The translations under genes were made by a program, and so were the position numbers. A stretch of 64,000 nucleotides of DNA, taken from NCBI GenBank assembly GCA_052266715.1, contig JBQPRB010000001.1; one strand, 5' to 3'. Source of the DNA: Jeotgalibaca sp052266715. GTDB lineage: Bacteria; Bacillota; Bacilli; Lactobacillales; Aerococcaceae. Below, piece by piece: positions 1 through 8,946 of this stretch (positions are counted from its first letter, which is position 1; each line of letters starts with the position of its first letter). The notes under the pieces were generated by a model. It did not search any database. It was given only the letters and a program-made list of their open reading frames with translations, and had not been told where the DNA came from.

Positions 1-54
1 GCCACTTTATCATGGTTGTTGCTGCTTCAGCAGCTTACAAACATGATACACTTG

Positions 55-160
55 GGCGTCAGCCCACAGTGCCCCCATAATAATGCTCAGATGGTCTGCG
101 ACCATCCTGTGCTTATTCGTTCCAGTGGTTCGGGGCTAAACGCCTTTTTCCCACTCTCGC
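55..160 (-). repeat. Dispersed long-hairpin repeat, copy 1
   Basis: Read on the minus strand, this stretch begins GAGTGGGAAAAAGGCG, continues with AGCCCCGAACCACTGGA and ends near GAGCATTATT. It matches, with substitutions, the element at 43888-44002 on the plus strand. Both carry nested inverted repeats around a loop with the shared core GGTCGCAGACC. It lies downstream of the thioredoxin-like gene, so it could also act as a terminator-like structure. The left edge is less well conserved than the other copy. Confidence 0.7.
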
Positions 161-171
161 TTTTTTGCATA

Positions 172-534
172 CTATGCTAATAATTCTGTTAATTTTTCTT
201 CTGATGCACCGCTGTCGATGTTCAGGTTTGTGAATGCGTTTGGTCCATCGATTGTAACAACTTGCGGAACCAGTGGCACTTCCATTCTGTCGCGAAGAGC
301 TTTAATTTCTGCATCAGTCGGTGTATGTAAACTATTCAAGTAATGAATAGTTAAATCGTTTTGCGCGCGTACGCTATCCAATTTTGGAACAAACTTTTGA
401 CAAAATGGGCAAACGGGTTTTCCGATGTAAAGAATTGTTTTTTCACCGTTTTCCAAACGTTCTTCAACTTGTTTTGCTGTGAGCTCCACAAAATTGCTGA
501 CGGTCTGTTCATATTGTTTTTGTTTCTCATCCAT
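172..534 (-). CDS. Thioredoxin-fold protein, bacteriocin-accessory/PedC-like
   Basis: A 120-residue protein with one thioredoxin-type active site, CPFC, near residue 42, preceded by the strand ILYIGKP. A later VPLVPQVVTIDG segment holds the cis-Pro loop typical of the fold. No signal peptide is visible, so it is probably cytoplasmic or loosely membrane associated. The ATG at 534 is chosen over the upstream one at 567 because AGGGGAG lies 8 bases before it. Small thioredoxins of this type are often annotated as bacteriocin transport accessory proteins, but no bacteriocin gene is nearby, so a general thiol-disulfide role is as likely. It follows rho on the same strand after a short gap. Confidence 0.75.
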   Translation of the reverse strand: MDEKQKQYEQTVSNFVELTAKQVEERLENGEKTILYIGKPVCPFCQKFVPKLDSVRAQNDLTIHYLNSLHTPTDAEIKALRDRMEVPLVPQVVTIDGPNAFTNLNIDSGASEEKLTELLA

Positions 535-573
535 GTTGGCATCTCCCCTTTTAAATAATACTAGCATGGATAT

Positions 574-1848
574 TTATTTCATCAAAGCAATACGTTTGAT
601 GAAATCTGCGTTGTTTTTTGTGGTACGTAATTGTCTCAAGAACTCTTCGGTATACTCCAAAGTATCGCCTCGCATCGTTTTACGTAGCTTCCAAACTGTT
701 TCCAATTCTTTTTGCTCCAGCAGTAAATCGTCACGTCTTGTACCAGATTTCTTGATATCAATAGCCGGAAATACACGGCGGTCTGCAAGTTCACGTGAAA
801 GCACCAATTCAGAGTTCCCTGTTCCTTTAAACTCTTCATAAATGATATCATCCATCCGACTACCTGTATCAACCAAGGCAGTTGAAAGAATGGTTAAACT
901 GCCACCATCTTCAATATTACGTGCAGCTCCAAAGAATTTTTTTGGTTTATAAAGTGCAGCAGGGTCAATCCCTCCACTGAGTGTTCTTCCACTTGGAGGT
1001 ACAACCAAATTATAGGCTCGTGCTAAACGCGTAATACTATCCATTAAAATGACAACATCGCGTTTATCTTCAACAAGGCGCATAGCGCGTTCCAGCACTA
1101 GTTCGCTCACGCGTACGTGATTGGCAGGCATTTGATCAAAAGTAGAGTAAACAACATCACCTTTTACACTGCGCTCGATATCGGTTACTTCTTCTGGTCG
1201 TTCATCAATCAAGAGCATAATCAATTCAACATCAGGATAATTTTCGGTGATGCCATTCGCCACACTTTTCAGCAATGTTGTTTTACCAGCTTTTGGTGGT
1301 GCGACAATCAAACCACGTTGCCCGAAACCGATTGGAGAAATTAAATCAATCATCCGATTGGCAACACTCTTTTGATCTGTCTCCAGGTTAATCCGTTTAT
1401 TTGGATAAATGGGTGTAAGACCAGGAAAATGCGAACGTTCTTTTGCTTCATCGGGATTCTTTCCGTTAACGGTGTTGACTTGCATAAGCCCATAGTATCG
1501 TTCAGAAGGTTTTGGAGGACGGGCTTTACCGCCTACTTTGTCCCCGTTCCGCAGATCGAATCGGCGGATTTGGGAAGAAGATATATAAATGTCTTCCTGA
1601 CTCGGAGAGTAGTTGATTGGTCTTAAGAAACCATATCCTTCCGAGGAAATAATGTCCAAGATTCCTTCCGTCATGAAAAAACCTTGTTTTTCTTCTTGCG
1701 CACGGATAATTGCATGTGCAAGTTCTTTTTTCGTCATTTGACTATAATAAGGAATTTTGTACTCTTTTGCGTATGTGTAAATCTCTTTTAACGTCTTTTT
1801 TTCAAGCTCCTGTATGGAAAGCATGTCTTCCAAGACTCTCACCTTCAT
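574..1848 (-). CDS. rho: Transcription termination factor Rho
   Basis: Hexameric RNA helicase that ends transcription. The order is an N-terminal Rho-N helical region (residues 10-55), an RNA-binding cold-shock-like domain (about 60-112, GYGFLRP and the DIYIS strand) and a RecA-type motor. Visible motor motifs are Walker A APPKAGKTTL (about 183-192), the Walker B strand VVILMDSITRLARAYN, the Q-loop region and the R-loop after SGGIDPAALYKPKKFF. At 424 residues the length fits Firmicutes Rho. A second start at 1824 has AAGGTGAG upstream and would remove 8 residues; neither start has ideal spacing. Its place next to murA, fba and rpoE is the usual Bacillota arrangement. Confidence 0.97.
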   Translation of the reverse strand: MKVRVLEDMLSIQELEKKTLKEIYTYAKEYKIPYYSQMTKKELAHAIIRAQEEKQGFFMTEGILDIISSEGYGFLRPINYSPSQEDIYISSSQIRRFDLRNGDKVGGKARPPKPSERYYGLMQVNTVNGKNPDEAKERSHFPGLTPIYPNKRINLETDQKSVANRMIDLISPIGFGQRGLIVAPPKAGKTTLLKSVANGITENYPDVELIMLLIDERPEEVTDIERSVKGDVVYSTFDQMPANHVRVSELVLERAMRLVEDKRDVVILMDSITRLARAYNLVVPPSGRTLSGGIDPAALYKPKKFFGAARNIEDGGSLTILSTALVDTGSRMDDIIYEEFKGTGNSELVLSRELADRRVFPAIDIKKSGTRRDDLLLEQKELETVWKLRKTMRGDTLEYTEEFLRQLRTTKNNADFIKRIALMK

Positions 1849-1874
1849 TCTCGTTGTTTTTGAATTTTTGGTAC

Positions 1875-3146
1875 CTATGCCTCGTCTTCAATCATGGCAA
1901 TATCTGCTCCTAAAGCTGTCAGTTTTTCCACGATACCATCATAACCGCGTAAAATATTTTCTACACCTGAAATTATTGTGGTACCTTTTGCCATCAATCC
2001 TGCAATGACCAAGCAAGCACCTGCTCTCAAATCGCTTGCCTTCACTTCTGCACCTGTCATACTATTGGGTCCTTGCATAAAGATGGTGCCACTTTCCACC
2101 TTGATTCCCGCCCCCATACGTTTTAATTCAGGAATATGATTGACACGTTTAGGATAAATCGTATCGATGATGGTTCCGTCTCCACTTGCTTTCAATAAAA
2201 GTGGTGTAATGGGCTGTTGTAGATCCGTTGCAAAACCGGGATATGGAAGTGCCTTAATATGCACCATTTTTAAGTCGTCTGATTTACGGATCAAAATACT
2301 ATCTTCACCGATTTCCATATTGACGCCCATTTCTTCCAGCTTGGCTACAAAACCTTCCAAATGTTCCACAATCACATTTTTGATCAAAACTTCTTCGCCA
2401 ACTGCAGCAGCTGCTGCCAAATAAGTTCCAGCTTCGATACGGTCTGGGATAACCGTATGACGGCAGCCATGCAAAGTGTCGACGCCATCAATGCGGATGA
2501 CATCCGTTCCCGCTCCGCGGATTTTAGCACCCATATTATTCAACAACGTACAAACGTCGATAATTTCCGGTTCTTTTGCGGCATTTTCGATAACCGTACG
2601 GCCATTTGCCCGAACGGCAGCCAAAATGGTATTAATTGTTGCTCCAATTGACACAACATCCAAATAAATACGATCTCCCGTTAAACCTTCCTCAGGAGAC
2701 GTTAAATAAATCGCACCCATTTCATTGCGAACAGATGCTCCAAGTGCTTCAAAACCTTTGATATGTTGGTCAATCGGACGCGGGCCCAGATTACAGCCAC
2801 CCGGAAGGCCAATGACACCTTCACCAAACTTAGAAAGAATGGCACCCATGAAATAATAGGAAGCCCGTAAATTCTTAATTTTACCTGTCGGCATTGGAAT
2901 TGAAATCATCTTTGACGGATCAATATTCATGATTCCCGCTTCAGCATCAAAAGTTACCTCAACATTAAATTCTTCAAGAATTTCAATCAAGGAGCGTACG
3001 TCCTGGATGTCAGGAATCCCTTCAAGCGTCACCATTGAATCCGCTAGTATCGATGCAGGAATCAAAGCTACGGTACTATTTTTTGCCCCACTGATGGTAA
3101 CTTCACCATTCAAGGGTTTATTCCCATTAATGATAATTTTTTTCAT
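1875..3146 (-). CDS. murA: UDP-N-acetylglucosamine 1-carboxyvinyltransferase (MurA, second-copy MurZ type)
   Basis: Transfers enolpyruvate from PEP to UDP-GlcNAc, the first committed step of peptidoglycan synthesis, in the cytoplasm. The protein is 423 residues from the ATG at 3146, which has GAGG upstream; the longer ATG at 3170 lacks a good site. The N-terminal SGAKNST holds the conserved Lys, and the loop GLPGGCNLGPRPIDQH holds the catalytic Cys near residue 118, the residue modified by fosfomycin. Firmicutes often carry two MurA proteins, and the copy beside fba and rho is usually the one called MurZ/MurAB. This paralogue assignment rests on gene order only. Confidence 0.96.
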   Translation of the reverse strand: MKKIIINGNKPLNGEVTISGAKNSTVALIPASILADSMVTLEGIPDIQDVRSLIEILEEFNVEVTFDAEAGIMNIDPSKMISIPMPTGKIKNLRASYYFMGAILSKFGEGVIGLPGGCNLGPRPIDQHIKGFEALGASVRNEMGAIYLTSPEEGLTGDRIYLDVVSIGATINTILAAVRANGRTVIENAAKEPEIIDVCTLLNNMGAKIRGAGTDVIRIDGVDTLHGCRHTVIPDRIEAGTYLAAAAAVGEEVLIKNVIVEHLEGFVAKLEEMGVNMEIGEDSILIRKSDDLKMVHIKALPYPGFATDLQQPITPLLLKASGDGTIIDTIYPKRVNHIPELKRMGAGIKVESGTIFMQGPNSMTGAEVKASDLRAGACLVIAGLMAKGTTIISGVENILRGYDGIVEKLTALGADIAMIEDEA

Positions 3147-3202
3147 GTAAACTGCCTCGTTTCGAATCATTAAAAATATTGTTAACTACATTCTATCAAA
3201 AT

Positions 3203-3991
3203 CTACTTTGATATGTAAACGTTAATGGTGTTTTCAGACAAAGGCTGGTTATCCGAGAACAAATCGGGATTATCTTGTAGCATTCTTGTCAAAACTTCGG
3301 TCAATTTTACTGTATCACAAATACGTACCTCGGCATCCCCTAATTTACCCAGCCACATGGCACCCGATTTTTGTAATACGCCATCGACTTTCCAAAAATG
3401 CTCTGACCACGATAAGCCACAATGACGACGCGATGGCACGGATATTTTTGTTCCATCCGCCAAAACGGTGTACAACTCTTCATGCGTATCGGTCATCCGC
3501 CCTGGAATATCCAACCACTCTTCAATACCATGAATAAATGTATTTCTGGTTAAATCTACCCCAAGCAACATAATTTTCGCTTTACGATCCAATAATTTTC
3601 CCCACACGGAGCCACGTGCACAGGGCGTATCAAACTTTTCATCTCCGCTGACAAAAGAAATCGCTTCGCTTCCCAAGGCAGCCACAGAATGCGTCGGGTG
3701 AAGGGAACGTACGACATTTTCACGTTTACGAAATAATTCAGTCAAGACTCCTACGTTTGAAGGTGAATCTACTACATGAAAATCTGGGTTTTCGGCGTTA
3801 ATATATTCCCAAGTATGGGTCGGTAAAACTAACAAGCCATCTTTCATGTATGCGGTTAAACTATTTAAGACTGCATCGGGCCCGCCGGCAATTTGTCCTA
3901 TACTCTTAAAAGATGAATGAACCAATAACGTTCCTTCTTTATCCAATCCCAATTGGTCTAGCTGGTTCAGAAGATCGGTTTGCGTATACAT
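3203..3991 (-). CDS. AAC(3)-family N-acetyltransferase (Antibiotic_NAT fold, YokD-like)
   Basis: A 262-residue member of the Antibiotic_NAT family that includes aminoglycoside 3-N-acetyltransferases and Bacillus YokD. Family marks are LLVHSSFKSIG near residue 23, LLVLPTHTWEY near 54, HPTHSVAALG near 98, PCARGSVWGKLL near 122 and a FIHGIEEW motif near 152. Many chromosomal members do not give drug resistance, so an antibiotic substrate should not be assumed. ATG at 3991 is preferred to the adjacent one at 3994 for spacing from AGAGGG. It sits between murA and fba, where the standard Bacillota order has other genes, and is separated from fba by a terminator. Confidence 0.85.
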   Translation of the reverse strand: MYTQTDLLNQLDQLGLDKEGTLLVHSSFKSIGQIAGGPDAVLNSLTAYMKDGLLVLPTHTWEYINAENPDFHVVDSPSNVGVLTELFRKRENVVRSLHPTHSVAALGSEAISFVSGDEKFDTPCARGSVWGKLLDRKAKIMLLGVDLTRNTFIHGIEEWLDIPGRMTDTHEELYTVLADGTKISVPSRRHCGLSWSEHFWKVDGVLQKSGAMWLGKLGDAEVRICDTVKLTEVLTRMLQDNPDLFSDNQPLSENTINVYISK

Positions 3992-4015
3992 CATTATCCC
4001 TCTTTACATAAACGA

Positions 4016-4042
4016 AAAGCCGGAGCAGGAGCCCCGGCCATT
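4016..4042 (-). terminator. Rho-independent terminator after fba
   Basis: On the minus strand GGCCGGGG and CTCCGGC pair around a short loop and are followed by TTTT. It separates fba from the acetyltransferase gene. Confidence 0.7.
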
Positions 4043-4060
4043 CTGATATTATTTCATTAA

Positions 4061-4918
4061 TTAAGCTTTGTTGCTTGAACCGAATACGTTCATGCGTTCG
4101 CGAACAAGTTTAACGATTGCTTCTTTACCAGGTCCAATAACTTTACGTGGGTCATAAACTTTAGAATCTGTTGCCAATTTGTCACGAACTGCTTCAGTCC
4201 ATACTTGTTGGCATTCAGTATTCACGTTAATTTTTGTATGACCATATTCGATTGCTTTTGCAATTTGGTGTTGAGGAATTCCTGAACCACCATGCAATAC
4301 AAGTGGTGCACCTGTCAATTCAGAAATTTCTTTCATTTCGTCGAATCCTAGTTTAGGTTCGCCAGAATAAGGTCCATGAACGGATCCTAAAGCAGCTGCC
4401 AAAGCATCGACATTGCCTTCTTTAACCATGCGCAAGCATTCTTGTGGATCTGCATATTGGATTCCGCCTGTGATACCATCTTCAGTACCACCAACCGTTC
4501 CAACTTCAGCTTCTACAGAAGCTCCTTTGGAATGTGCGTATTCTACAACTTTTTTAGTATTTTCAATGTTTTCATCGATTGGATGATGAGACATATCAAT
4601 CATTACAGATGAATAGCCTGCATCGATTGCTGATTTACAGCTGTCATAACTTGTACCATGGTCTAAATGTAGTGCAACTGGCACTGTAATATCCATTGTT
4701 TCCAATAATGCACTAACCATAGATGCTACGACTAAATGTCCACCCATATATTTTGCAGCGCCTTCAGAAACTCCCAAAATAACAGGTGAATTTTCTGCTT
4801 GAGCAGCTTCAAGAACAGCTTGTGTCCATTCTAGGTTGTTAATATTGAATTGCCCCACTGCGTACTTACCTTCTAAAGCTTTGTTTAACATCTCTGTCAT
4901 ACTTACTAAACGACTCAT
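4061..4918 (-). CDS. fba: Class II fructose-1,6-bisphosphate aldolase
   Basis: Zinc-dependent glycolytic aldolase that splits fructose 1,6-bisphosphate into dihydroxyacetone phosphate and glyceraldehyde 3-phosphate. The 285-residue length is normal for the short Gram-positive type. Motifs: VALHLDHG (residues 81-88, catalytic Asp86 and zinc His87), GYSSVMIDMSH near 101, GSVHGPYSGEP with zinc His181, and LVLHGGSGIP with zinc His209 followed by KINVNTE for phosphate binding. GGAGG precedes the ATG. A likely promoter lies at 4978-5006, and a terminator follows, so it can be transcribed alone. Confidence 0.97.
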   Translation of the reverse strand: MSRLVSMTEMLNKALEGKYAVGQFNINNLEWTQAVLEAAQAENSPVILGVSEGAAKYMGGHLVVASMVSALLETMDITVPVALHLDHGTSYDSCKSAIDAGYSSVMIDMSHHPIDENIENTKKVVEYAHSKGASVEAEVGTVGGTEDGITGGIQYADPQECLRMVKEGNVDALAAALGSVHGPYSGEPKLGFDEMKEISELTGAPLVLHGGSGIPQHQIAKAIEYGHTKINVNTECQQVWTEAVRDKLATDSKVYDPRKVIGPGKEAIVKLVRERMNVFGSSNKA

Positions 4919-4977
4919 GTTTCTGCCTCCTTGGTATTCCTAAAAAATCTGTGGTGTTTGGACTTACTAACATAATA

Positions 4978-5006
4978 ATTCTACCAAACATTTGTGTTTA
5001 TGACCA
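4978..5006 (-). promoter_or_regulatory. Putative fba promoter
   Basis: On the minus strand TGGTCA and TAGAAT are separated by 17 bases, about 55 bases before the fba start. The -10 matches five of six consensus bases and the -35 four of six. Confidence 0.5.
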
Positions 5007-5520
5007 CCGAAATCGCTAACTATTTATTGTAGTGTAATATTTGTGCACCAAAAAAATTTTATTTTCATAAATTAAAATCATTCAATTTCTTGGTAATCAA
5101 CATACAAAATAACACAATAGGGCGAACTTAGGTCAATATTCCTGTAGTAGTAGTTCGGTTTTTTATATAACTCATGTAATAAAGAGCTTTTAATAAAAGC
5201 AAAGTTCGCTATTTTAAACACAGTGTTCTAAACTTACGTTAATAGGGTAATTACAATAATATTATATCCTCATTCTTTTATAAGCCATTAACAGTGAGTA
5301 AACAGCAGCTCGCTACGTTTTATACTTGCTTAAAATAAATGATAGGGTTTTCTAAGCGAATTTTTTTCTTGGTTATGCATAAAAAGTTTAGCCTCTCGTA
5401 TTGACCTTGTATATCTGTTGAAAATGGCTTCAGACAGCCTTTTTTCGAATTGTTTAGCATAAAAAAATTGCAGGGCTCGATAATGATAATCGTCTAATAA
5501 TGTAAACCTTTTCATTAAAA
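5007..5520. other. AT-rich intergenic stretch without a recognised gene
   Basis: About 500 bases between fba and rpoE. A 61-codon frame (5515 down to 5330) exists on the minus strand right after the rpoE terminator, but it lacks a Shine-Dalgarno site and I do not recognise its product. No riboswitch, repeat or transposase fragment could be identified. Confidence 0.4.
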
Positions 5521-5521
5521 T

Positions 5522-5562
5522 AAAAAAAGAAACTCAAAACCACTGTAAGTGATTTTGAGTTC
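5522..5562 (-). terminator. Rho-independent terminator after rpoE
   Basis: AACTCAAAATCACTTACAGT is the 5' arm on the minus strand, pairing with the following TGGTTTTGAGTT and running into a T-tract. It lies 16 bases past the rpoE stop. Confidence 0.85.
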
Positions 5563-5577
5563 TTTTACGGAAAAAGA

Positions 5578-6153
5578 CTATACTTCCTCTTCTTCCTCTT
5601 CTTCTTCGAAATCGTCATCGATTAGAGTTAAATCTTCTTCAATGCTTTCTGGAACGTCATCTAAATCTTCGTCCAGTTCGCCATCTAAATCATCGTCTTC
5701 TACTTCGACTTCTTCTTCATCTGCTTCAATTTCTTCGTCATCTTCGTCAGCTACAAATGTATCTTCTGGATCATCGTCGTTATAGTCGATTACATCGTCA
5801 TCTTCAGATGTCGCAAAAGCATTAAGTTTCTTGCGTTTCTTACGACGAACTTGAACTTCTTCTTCATCAATTGTAGACAAAATCTCTTCATCAATTGAGT
5901 CGATTGGATACCATGAACGTAAACCCCAACGGTTATCTCCCAAGGAGATGAAACTACCGTCAACATTCAAGTTTGTATAGAAACGTGTCATTTTGCTATC
6001 TAGTTCTGCTTCAGACAAACCTAAATATTCTTGAACTCGACCTAATAAATCGTTGAAATCCAAGACTTCTCCAGTTGTCTCCAAAATCTCATGCGCCACT
6101 TCAATCATTGATAATTCGTTTTTGTTTGTACCATCTAAATCGGTTAGCTTCAC
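5578..6153 (-). CDS. rpoE: DNA-directed RNA polymerase delta subunit
   Basis: Gram-positive RNA polymerase accessory subunit that lowers nonspecific RNA and DNA binding and promotes enzyme recycling. From the GTG at 6153 the protein has 191 residues: a folded HARE-HTH domain (about 1-90, with LSMIEVAHEIL, FYTNLNVDGSFISLGDNRWGLRSWYP split over two strands) and a long disordered tail very rich in Asp and Glu. The GTG is chosen because AAAGGA lies 9 bases upstream and the protein then begins VKLTDLDG, the same register as enterococcal homologues. The upstream ATG at 6171 would add six residues with no site. Confidence 0.95.
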   Translation of the reverse strand: MKLTDLDGTNKNELSMIEVAHEILETTGEVLDFNDLLGRVQEYLGLSEAELDSKMTRFYTNLNVDGSFISLGDNRWGLRSWYPIDSIDEEILSTIDEEEVQVRRKKRKKLNAFATSEDDDVIDYNDDDPEDTFVADEDDEEIEADEEEVEVEDDDLDGELDEDLDDVPESIEEDLTLIDDDFEEEEEEEEV

Positions 6154-6197
6154 GGTGCCACGTCCTTTCAAAAACTGTACTCCTAATCATACAATAA

Positions 6198-6605
6198 TTA
6201 GGTAGTAAATTGCAACGACATTTCGTAATTCCCAAGTGATTGTTCACCAGTTCCGATGGTATACATCACTTGTACATATCCAGAAAAAGGGTGTTCTTTG
6301 TAATTCTGCAGCATTTGCTTCGTTTCGGTTTCGATTTCCACTAGTCCTGCTTGGGTGGGAATTTGCGCTGAGCCCCTGCCTTCAGAATCAAAAGCGAGGC
6401 GGGATAGCAATTCCTCTCCTTGTCGGCGAATAACTGTCATCTTTCCTACCCGGGATAATTTGATCGTCACTTTACTTTGGGTTCCTGATTCTTCATAGCG
6501 CAAATATAACCATTCGCCCATTTGGACAATTTGTCCCTGTCCTTCATAAACGAAAACTTCTTGTTGACCATCTTGTACAATCTTTGTCTCCAAGCGATAT
6601 TCCAT
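6198..6605 (-). CDS. DUF1934 domain protein (YwiB-like)
   Basis: A 135-residue protein matching the YwiB/DUF1934 family, a small lipocalin-like beta-barrel of unknown role in Firmicutes. Visible features are alternating beta strands such as EVFVYEGQGQIVQMGEWLYL and a C-terminal strand NYEMSLQFTT. The ATG at 6605 is preferred since AAAGGA lies 7 bases before it; the upstream ATG at 6638 lacks a site. It ends about 45 bases before rpoE and is probably co-transcribed with it. No function is claimed. Confidence 0.8.
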   Translation of the reverse strand: MEYRLETKIVQDGQQEVFVYEGQGQIVQMGEWLYLRYEESGTQSKVTIKLSRVGKMTVIRRQGEELLSRLAFDSEGRGSAQIPTQAGLVEIETETKQMLQNYKEHPFSGYVQVMYTIGTGEQSLGNYEMSLQFTT

Positions 6606-6689
6606 TATCGTTCCTTTTTGTACCGGCAAATCAGACACTTCCTTTACTTACACTTTACCTCCCTAGTATAACTTTTTAAGTTGAACGCG

Positions 6690-6717
6690 GTCAACAAAAG
6701 AAGAAGTTTGCTATAAT
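6690..6717 (+). promoter_or_regulatory. Extended -10 promoter of the lipL gene
   Basis: TGCTATAAT at 6709-6717 is a perfect extended -10 element, with GTCAAC 16 bases upstream as a weak -35. The -10 overlaps the ATG at 6716, which shows that this ATG cannot be the translation start. Confidence 0.65.
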
Positions 6718-6751
6718 GAATAAAATATCTTTTTTAGACAGGAATGGAATT

Positions 6752-7567
6752 ATGACAAACTCTTTCATATATGATCATGTGCCAAGTGAATTACAAGGCG
6801 ACTCTCTTTTTCATTTTGCAATGGGGGATGCATTAATTCGCGAGGTGAATAGAAAGCCCCAACAGACAATGCTGCATTTTTGGCCCATCGACAATATGAT
6901 TATTTTAGGGATGGTTGATACGAAGCTACCCTATTTATCAGATGCCATTGCCACGCTACAGGAAGCTGGCTACACCGTTGTCGTTCGCCCTGCAGGAGGC
7001 TTGGCTGTTGTTTCTGATCCAGGAATATTGAACTTTTCAATTATTTTGGCGGAACCCGCCGACACAAAAATTTCGATTGATGAAGGCTACGAAATCATGG
7101 TTAAAGTGATTCAACGTACTTTTGCTTCTTTTGGTAAAAATATTGAAGCTTATGAAATAAGCGATTCATACTGCCCCGGCAAATTCGATCTCAGCATCGA
7201 CGGTAAAAAATTTGCAGGAATTGCCCAACGCCGGTTTAAGAATGGTATCGGAGTCATGATTTATTTAAGCGTGACAGGCGATCAAGCAAAGCGTGGCCAG
7301 ACGATTCGGGAATTTTATCAAACTGGGTTAAAGGATGAAGAAACGCGTTGGTCTTACCCTGATGTAGACCCTGATTGCATGGCTAATTTAAGTGATTTAC
7401 TGGGTGTTGATTTGACGGTAGACACGGTCAAGGAAATGATTCTTGAAACGGTGAAAAAAGAACAGGATGTACTCCCCGGATATTTTAACGCGGAATTGTT
7501 GGCAGATTATCACGTTGGCTATGAAAAAATGCAAAAAAGGAATGACCAAATTTTCAACAAGGGGTGA
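6752..7567 (+). CDS. lipL: Octanoyl-[GcvH]:protein N-octanoyltransferase (LipL-like)
   Basis: Member of the BPL/LplA/LipB superfamily. LipL moves octanoyl or lipoyl groups from GcvH to E2 subunits by a cysteine acyl-enzyme. The 271-residue protein has VVVRPAGGLAVVSDPGILNFS near residue 75 (split here into RPAGGLAV and GILNFS), the motif SYCPGKFDLSIDGKKFAG with the expected catalytic Cys near residue 133, and GIAQRR after it. The Cys context matches LipL rather than ATP-dependent LplA ligases. The ATG at 6752 is chosen because the promoter -10 covers the upstream ATG and GACAGGAATGG precedes this one. No gcvH is present in the window. Confidence 0.85.
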   Translation: MTNSFIYDHVPSELQGDSLFHFAMGDALIREVNRKPQQTMLHFWPIDNMIILGMVDTKLPYLSDAIATLQEAGYTVVVRPAGGLAVVSDPGILNFSIILAEPADTKISIDEGYEIMVKVIQRTFASFGKNIEAYEISDSYCPGKFDLSIDGKKFAGIAQRRFKNGIGVMIYLSVTGDQAKRGQTIREFYQTGLKDEETRWSYPDVDPDCMANLSDLLGVDLTVDTVKEMILETVKKEQDVLPGYFNAELLADYHVGYEKMQKRNDQIFNKG

Positions 7568-7572
7568 ACGGC

Positions 7573-8937
7573 ATGCAAAACTTCTATACCACTACCATGC
7601 TTCCAAAAGAAAAAGTGTTCCGGGATCCGGTTCATGGCTACATCCATATCCAACACCGTGTCATTCTGGATTTAATCAATACGAAGGAATTCCAGCGTCT
7701 GCGTCGTATCAAGCAGCTTGGGACTTCCTCTTTAACGTTTCATGGTGCTGAACACTCGCGTTTCAATCACTCGTTAGGGGTTTATGAAATAGCGCGGCGT
7801 ATTTGCGATAAGTTCATCCGAAACTACCCTTCCATGGAAAAAGGCGACGGCCTTTGGGATGACAGAGAGCGTTTGGTTACTTTGTGTGCCGCTTTATTGC
7901 ATGACTTGGGACACGGTCCCTTTTCCCATACGTTTGAAAAGATTTTCGATACCGATCATGAAGCAGTAACCATTGCGATTATTCTTTCACCTAACACTGA
8001 AATCAATGCTGTTTTACGTGAGGTAGGGCATGATTTCCCCAATCAGGTTGCTTCGGTCATTGCCAAGGAATATCCAAACCCACAAGTGGTGCAAATGATT
8101 TCCAGCCAAATTGATGCGGACCGCATGGATTATTTATTGCGTGACGCTTATTACTCGGGCGTTACTTATGGAACGTTTGATTTAACACGGATACTACGGG
8201 TTATTCGACCAAGTTTGAATGGGATTGTGTTTGATATCTCCGGGATGCATGCAGTTGAAGATTACGTGGTTAGTCGCTATCAAATGTACATGCAAGTTTA
8301 TTTCCACCCTGTTTCACGCGGGATGGAAGTTATCTTGTATCATTTAATGAAACGGGCAAAAGATATATATATGGACGAGACACAAGAGTTGGTATATTCT
8401 GCCAGCTTCCTGGAACCATTTTTCCGCCAGGATTGGACGCTCGAAGATTATTTACGGTTGGATGATGGTGTATTGACCACCTACTTCAATCACTGGATGG
8501 ATGAAAATGATCCAACCTTAAGTGATTTGGCAGATCGTTTCCTGAACCGGAAGCCGTTCAAATCGGTGCGCTTCGACCGGAAGCGCGATTTGGGAACGGT
8601 AGAAAAATTGCAATCTCTCATCAGGGATATGGGTTATAATCCAGACTACTATACTTCTTCCAACAACAGCTTCGATTTGCCGTATGATTTGTATCGTCCC
8701 GGACAAGTCAGTAGCAAAACGCAAATTGAATTCATGCAAAAGAATGGTGAAATTATTGAGCTATCGGAAGTGAGTGCCATTGTATCATCGTTGACCGGAA
8801 AGTTTCGTGGCGATGAGCGTTTGTATTTCCCGCGTGAAATCACACATGGATTCTCCCAAGAAGGCATTAATTTGTTTGATAATTTGGCGGATGAATTCCG
8901 CAGCTATATTGAAAATGATGAAATTATTACTAAATAA
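7573..8937 (+). CDS. HD-domain phosphohydrolase (YwfO / dNTPase-like)
   Basis: A 454-residue HD superfamily metal-dependent phosphohydrolase, like Bacillus YwfO and the enterococcal HD dNTP triphosphohydrolase. Metal ligands are seen in EHSRFNHSLGVYEIA (His), LLHDLGHGPFSHTFE (His-Asp) and SSQIDADRMDYLLRDAYY (distal Asp); DPVHGYIHI marks the N-terminus. Substrate, probably dNTPs, is inferred from the family. The ATG at 7573 is chosen because AAGGGGTG lies 5 bases upstream; a GTG at 7564 overlaps the lipL stop but has no room for a site. Tightly coupled with lipL. Confidence 0.88.
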   Translation: MQNFYTTTMLPKEKVFRDPVHGYIHIQHRVILDLINTKEFQRLRRIKQLGTSSLTFHGAEHSRFNHSLGVYEIARRICDKFIRNYPSMEKGDGLWDDRERLVTLCAALLHDLGHGPFSHTFEKIFDTDHEAVTIAIILSPNTEINAVLREVGHDFPNQVASVIAKEYPNPQVVQMISSQIDADRMDYLLRDAYYSGVTYGTFDLTRILRVIRPSLNGIVFDISGMHAVEDYVVSRYQMYMQVYFHPVSRGMEVILYHLMKRAKDIYMDETQELVYSASFLEPFFRQDWTLEDYLRLDDGVLTTYFNHWMDENDPTLSDLADRFLNRKPFKSVRFDRKRDLGTVEKLQSLIRDMGYNPDYYTSSNNSFDLPYDLYRPGQVSSKTQIEFMQKNGEIIELSEVSAIVSSLTGKFRGDERLYFPREITHGFSQEGINLFDNLADEFRSYIENDEIITK

Positions 8938-8946
8938 GACTCGGAT

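Noticed and set aside
5330..5515. A 61-codon minus-strand frame after the rpoE terminator
   Set aside because: It starts inside the T-tract of the terminator and has no ribosome-binding site. The peptide looks plausible in composition but nothing else supports it.
5549..5785. Ser-rich plus-strand frame opposite rpoE
   Set aside because: It is the antisense of the Glu/Asp repeats of the delta subunit tail; poly-Ser frames of this kind are a composition artefact.
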